Origin: Gynurincola endophyticus
Lineage (GTDB): Bacteria; Bacteroidota; Bacteroidia; Chitinophagales; Chitinophagaceae
Reading direction: 5' to 3'
Assembly: GCF_003991195.1 (NCBI RefSeq)
Contig: NZ_RCWL01000012.1
Coordinates: 32,270 to 96,269, forward strand
DNA length: 64,000 nucleotides
Part shown: positions 61,346 to 64,000 of the stretch, one piece after another
Layout of the letters: each line of letters starts with the position of its first letter
Numbering within the stretch: position 1 is the first letter of the stretch
The notes under the pieces: generated by a model
What the model saw: the letters and a program-made list of their open reading frames with translations, nothing else
What the model was told of the DNA's origin: nothing
Databases searched by the model: none
Translations under genes and position numbers: made by a program

Positions 61346-63817
61346 ATGAAACTCAATATAGCATTATCAGTTTTATTATCCCTCTCTTTTAATGTAAAAG
61401 CTCAGACGTCCTCTAATGAACGTACGATACTGAATCCGTTTAAAGATGGCTATGCTAAAATCGTTACTGATCATCAAACTTATTATATCAACACATCCGG
61501 ACAAAAAATAACACCACCCCCTGATAAAGCCGGTGTGTTACCACCCGGCAAAGAAGCTTTGGAGAAATATGAAAACGAGCTCAAAAAAAATCCTGCGTAC
61601 TTACCGGCAACCGTTTCACATTTTACCAACGATAAAGGAAAAACAGGTATACAATCTCCTGCAGGTGATGTATTGGTAGCGGCTCTTTACGATGATATTA
61701 ATACCGGGTCAAGATTATTCTGGAAACTTTACCAAAACGGGAAGGTAAGCCTGTATTTACCAGATAAGAAAACCTTACCTTTTTTTGACGATATCGGTTA
61801 TCTCGATGGTGAGCATTTTGATATCAAACAAAATGGTAAATGGAGCATTTACAGCAAATCGAAAGGAAAAGTCATAACACAAAATCAATACGATGGTTTT
61901 GATTATTGTGGAGGGTGCGGAAAAGCAGCTTCCTATGTTTATGCTAAAAAAGGAAACAAGTGGGGAATCATTGACTGGAATGAAAAAGTACTCATTCCTT
62001 TTGAATATAACCACTACCATTCGGGAATGCGTAGTGATAACTGGGTACAGACTTTTTCAAAAAGTGAAACAGAATTTGCAATTCTGAATCTTGCATCAAA
62101 AGAAGTTTTTGATTTTCGAAAAGGCAAAATCATTGGCGGATCACTGATTTATCAGAAAGACGGAAAATTCGGTTTATATTCGCAAAATGCTACATTAGTT
62201 CTACCTTTTGAATATGACCTGATCGAAGAACCGAATGCCAATTCATATTTAGGTTATAGCGGGCCCTATCTGATCGTTCATAAAAATAAAAAGCAGGGTG
62301 TGATCAATCACCAGGGAAATATTATCATCCCTGTAGAATATGATGAAATAAAAGTGTACGAAGCGTATTTTTCAGCACGTAAAAAAAATATAACCTATCT
62401 CATCGATAGTACAAAAAAAGTTTTAACGCAGGTAGAGAACGGTGAGATCAGTCATGTAAATGATTATTTCTATTCTTCCGGCAGTAAAGGAAACAATATT
62501 TTCAGAATAAAAAAACGCGCTTATTCAGGACTCTATTTTCCTGAAACCAATACTTATTACGAACCGGCTTATTATAACGTTAGTGTACAAATGCCTGATG
62601 AAGAAGATGCTACAGAATTTCTGATTGCTGAACGCCAGGGTATCATCACTGTATTTGACCTCAAGGGAAAGCAAATAATTCCTTCGGGTTACAATAATTT
62701 TCGTTTCTCCAACTCACTACCGGATGAATACGTATGGGTATTCAAAAACGAACTGGTCGGAATTTTTGACATCAAAAATCAAAAAGAAATTGTTCCTCCT
62801 TTATATAACAAAATAGAAGTATCGCCTAAAGCTGGTGCAGGTCTTTTGATAGCCACAGGAGGAAATTACGAAACTCCTTTTATCGACCTGTTTGATAAAA
62901 AAGGGAACCAACTGATCAACAAAACCATAAAAACAATTGACCGGATTAACGACAATATATACCTGCTAAACTTTTCTGCGGGCAACTCAAAACCAGCATT
63001 GCTCGATGTAAAAGAGATGAAAATAAAAGAAATTAACTATCCTTACGTATATGCCACCGGATCAAACGAATTATTGCTGGTTTCGAAGAATAATGAAACA
63101 GCTAATCTTTATCAGGTAAATAAACAAAAAATACTCAAGGATGAGTATGACATTACTTATCAGAGCGGTAATTATTCATCATCTGTTTATTCTAAACACC
63201 CCTCTATTTATACGTTTAAAAAAGGGATCGCTAAAATAGAAAGTGAAAAAGGATATGGATACATTAATGAAGAAGGAAAAGTCATTTTACCTCCTACTTA
63301 TAAACTGGCAGAAGATTTTCCGGATAATGGGATAATCATGTTTGGAGAACCATCGAAGCAATATGGTAGCAGTATTTATCAGGTAGGCTTTATGAACCTT
63401 TCAGGAAAAATAGTTTTTCCAATAGAAAAATATTCGTACCACCGCGCATTATTACCCGAAGATTTATGCTTAAACGGAAAGGTAATTTTACCTAAAATGG
63501 ATATTTATCCCGAAAAATATGGTTTGGGAGATATTCAATCCGGTAAAATACTTTTAGAAATGGTGTATGACTATATCAGGCCGATCCACCAGGGAAAATA
63601 CCTCCTGTTGGAAGCTAATAAAAAATTTGGAATAGCTGATCTGAATGGACAGATCATAGTTTCTGTTGAGTTTGATAATTTACATATTCCCAATGAATTT
63701 ACAGAACAATCAGAACCATTATTTCCTCTATTGGTAAAAAAAGGTAAACAATGGATGTACAGATTGGAAAATGGAAAATATCTTGAACAAACCGGCAGTG
63801 ATATCAATTTGTATTAA
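61346..63817 (+). CDS. Exported WG-repeat protein, tandem relative of the previous gene
   Basis: This 823-residue protein has a signal peptide (ALSVLLSLSFNVKAQ) and many WG-type repeats: NDKGKTGIQSPAGDVLVAAL, KQGVINHQGNIIIPVEYDEI, IESEKGYGYINEEGKVILPP and KFGIADLNGQIIVSVEFDNL. Its order and repeat lengths resemble the first protein but they are not simple copies; identity seems low outside the repeats. The 5-bp gap puts both in one transcript. A joint surface-binding or structural role is likely; function unknown. Confidence 0.9.
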   Translation: MKLNIALSVLLSLSFNVKAQTSSNERTILNPFKDGYAKIVTDHQTYYINTSGQKITPPPDKAGVLPPGKEALEKYENELKKNPAYLPATVSHFTNDKGKTGIQSPAGDVLVAALYDDINTGSRLFWKLYQNGKVSLYLPDKKTLPFFDDIGYLDGEHFDIKQNGKWSIYSKSKGKVITQNQYDGFDYCGGCGKAASYVYAKKGNKWGIIDWNEKVLIPFEYNHYHSGMRSDNWVQTFSKSETEFAILNLASKEVFDFRKGKIIGGSLIYQKDGKFGLYSQNATLVLPFEYDLIEEPNANSYLGYSGPYLIVHKNKKQGVINHQGNIIIPVEYDEIKVYEAYFSARKKNITYLIDSTKKVLTQVENGEISHVNDYFYSSGSKGNNIFRIKKRAYSGLYFPETNTYYEPAYYNVSVQMPDEEDATEFLIAERQGIITVFDLKGKQIIPSGYNNFRFSNSLPDEYVWVFKNELVGIFDIKNQKEIVPPLYNKIEVSPKAGAGLLIATGGNYETPFIDLFDKKGNQLINKTIKTIDRINDNIYLLNFSAGNSKPALLDVKEMKIKEINYPYVYATGSNELLLVSKNNETANLYQVNKQKILKDEYDITYQSGNYSSSVYSKHPSIYTFKKGIAKIESEKGYGYINEEGKVILPPTYKLAEDFPDNGIIMFGEPSKQYGSSIYQVGFMNLSGKIVFPIEKYSYHRALLPEDLCLNGKVILPKMDIYPEKYGLGDIQSGKILLEMVYDYIRPIHQGKYLLLEANKKFGIADLNGQIIVSVEFDNLHIPNEFTEQSEPLFPLLVKKGKQWMYRLENGKYLEQTGSDINLY

Positions 63818-64000
63818 GCCATTTGATTCGACCCCGCGAGTTGTGCTTCCTTTTACTGATCTGTTATAATTTTAATCTCTTCGAGGTGTGATAGATTATT
63901 GTAAAAATTTTCAGGTCAATAATTTTCATGAAACAAAACAATGCCTTCGGATTGTAAATTTATCCTCAAACAGTAAATTTCACCTGTAAAAAGATGTATT
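63818..64000. other. Intergenic end of window
   Basis: No gene, terminator-like hairpin or promoter was recognised in the last 183 bp. Confidence 0.4.

Noticed and set aside
1..64000. CRISPR arrays, insertion sequences, prophage or integrase genes
   Set aside because: No regularly spaced repeats, transposase, integrase or phage structural gene was found; the only long direct repeat is the lipoprotein-end duplication.

Overview
The window reads as an AT-rich chromosomal segment of a Bacteroidota bacterium, most like the Chitinophagaceae/Sphingobacteriia side of the phylum (inference). Supporting signs are several promoters of the Bacteroidota type (TTTG/TTG, about 17-23 nt, then TAnnTTTG), few clear Shine-Dalgarno sequences, lipoproteins whose cysteine is followed by S-K-D/K-rich stretches, an RND pump fused to its outer-membrane factor, TPR-containing histidine kinases, and many signal-peptide proteins with NHL, WG, MORN and collagen-like repeats. 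No transposase, integrase, phage gene or CRISPR array was found.

Layout. 1-8.6 kb (minus strand): a divalent-metal resistance operon running from a small Cys-rich protein through a CzcA-TolC fusion, a CzcB adaptor and a Fur-family regulator to a Zn/Cd P-type ATPase that is cut by the window start; candidate operators sit at both of its promoters. 8.7-10.1 kb: two DUF genes and a tRNA-Lys with promoter and terminator. 10.3-17.9 kb: a lipoprotein gene, then a plus-strand redox/stress cassette (AraC regulator, outer-membrane protein, DoxX, AhpD-like, ABM-like, NTF2-like proteins, ECF sigma with SnoaL-like tail, azoreductase), closed by a degenerate copy of the 3' end of that lipoprotein gene, so the cassette is bracketed by direct repeats. 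18-19.7 kb: small regulator-like protein, VOC protein, and a divergent HxlR regulator/quinone reductase pair with a palindromic operator. 19.7-23.6 kb (minus): phosphatase, ECF42-type sigma factor with HXXEE and DGPF/YCII proteins, CPBP protease.

23.7-39.2 kb: two TPR histidine kinase/NarL response regulator pairs flank a block of exported proteins (NHL, lipocalin-like, TPR, collagen-like lipoprotein); an exported CHAT protease and a MORN-repeat protein follow. 39.3-44.7 kb: a lipoprotein with a Cys/His tail motif, an ECF sigma factor with a membrane partner, and two secreted hydrolases. 44.7-47.9 kb: the methionine importer metNIQ, preceded by a palindromic operator at a consensus promoter, a 32-codon leader ORF with a Met/Cys codon cluster, and a terminator with a competing antiterminator. 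This looks like ribosome-mediated attenuation and is the most interesting signal in the window. 48-56 kb (minus): an exported GExH-motif protein, CsbD, large-subunit catalase, the TIGR03915/TIGR03916 repair pair, a DAO-type oxidoreductase and a PPOX general-stress protein. 56.4-63.8 kb (plus): lipase-like hydrolase, one-TM protein, DinB-like protein and two tandem exported WG-repeat proteins.
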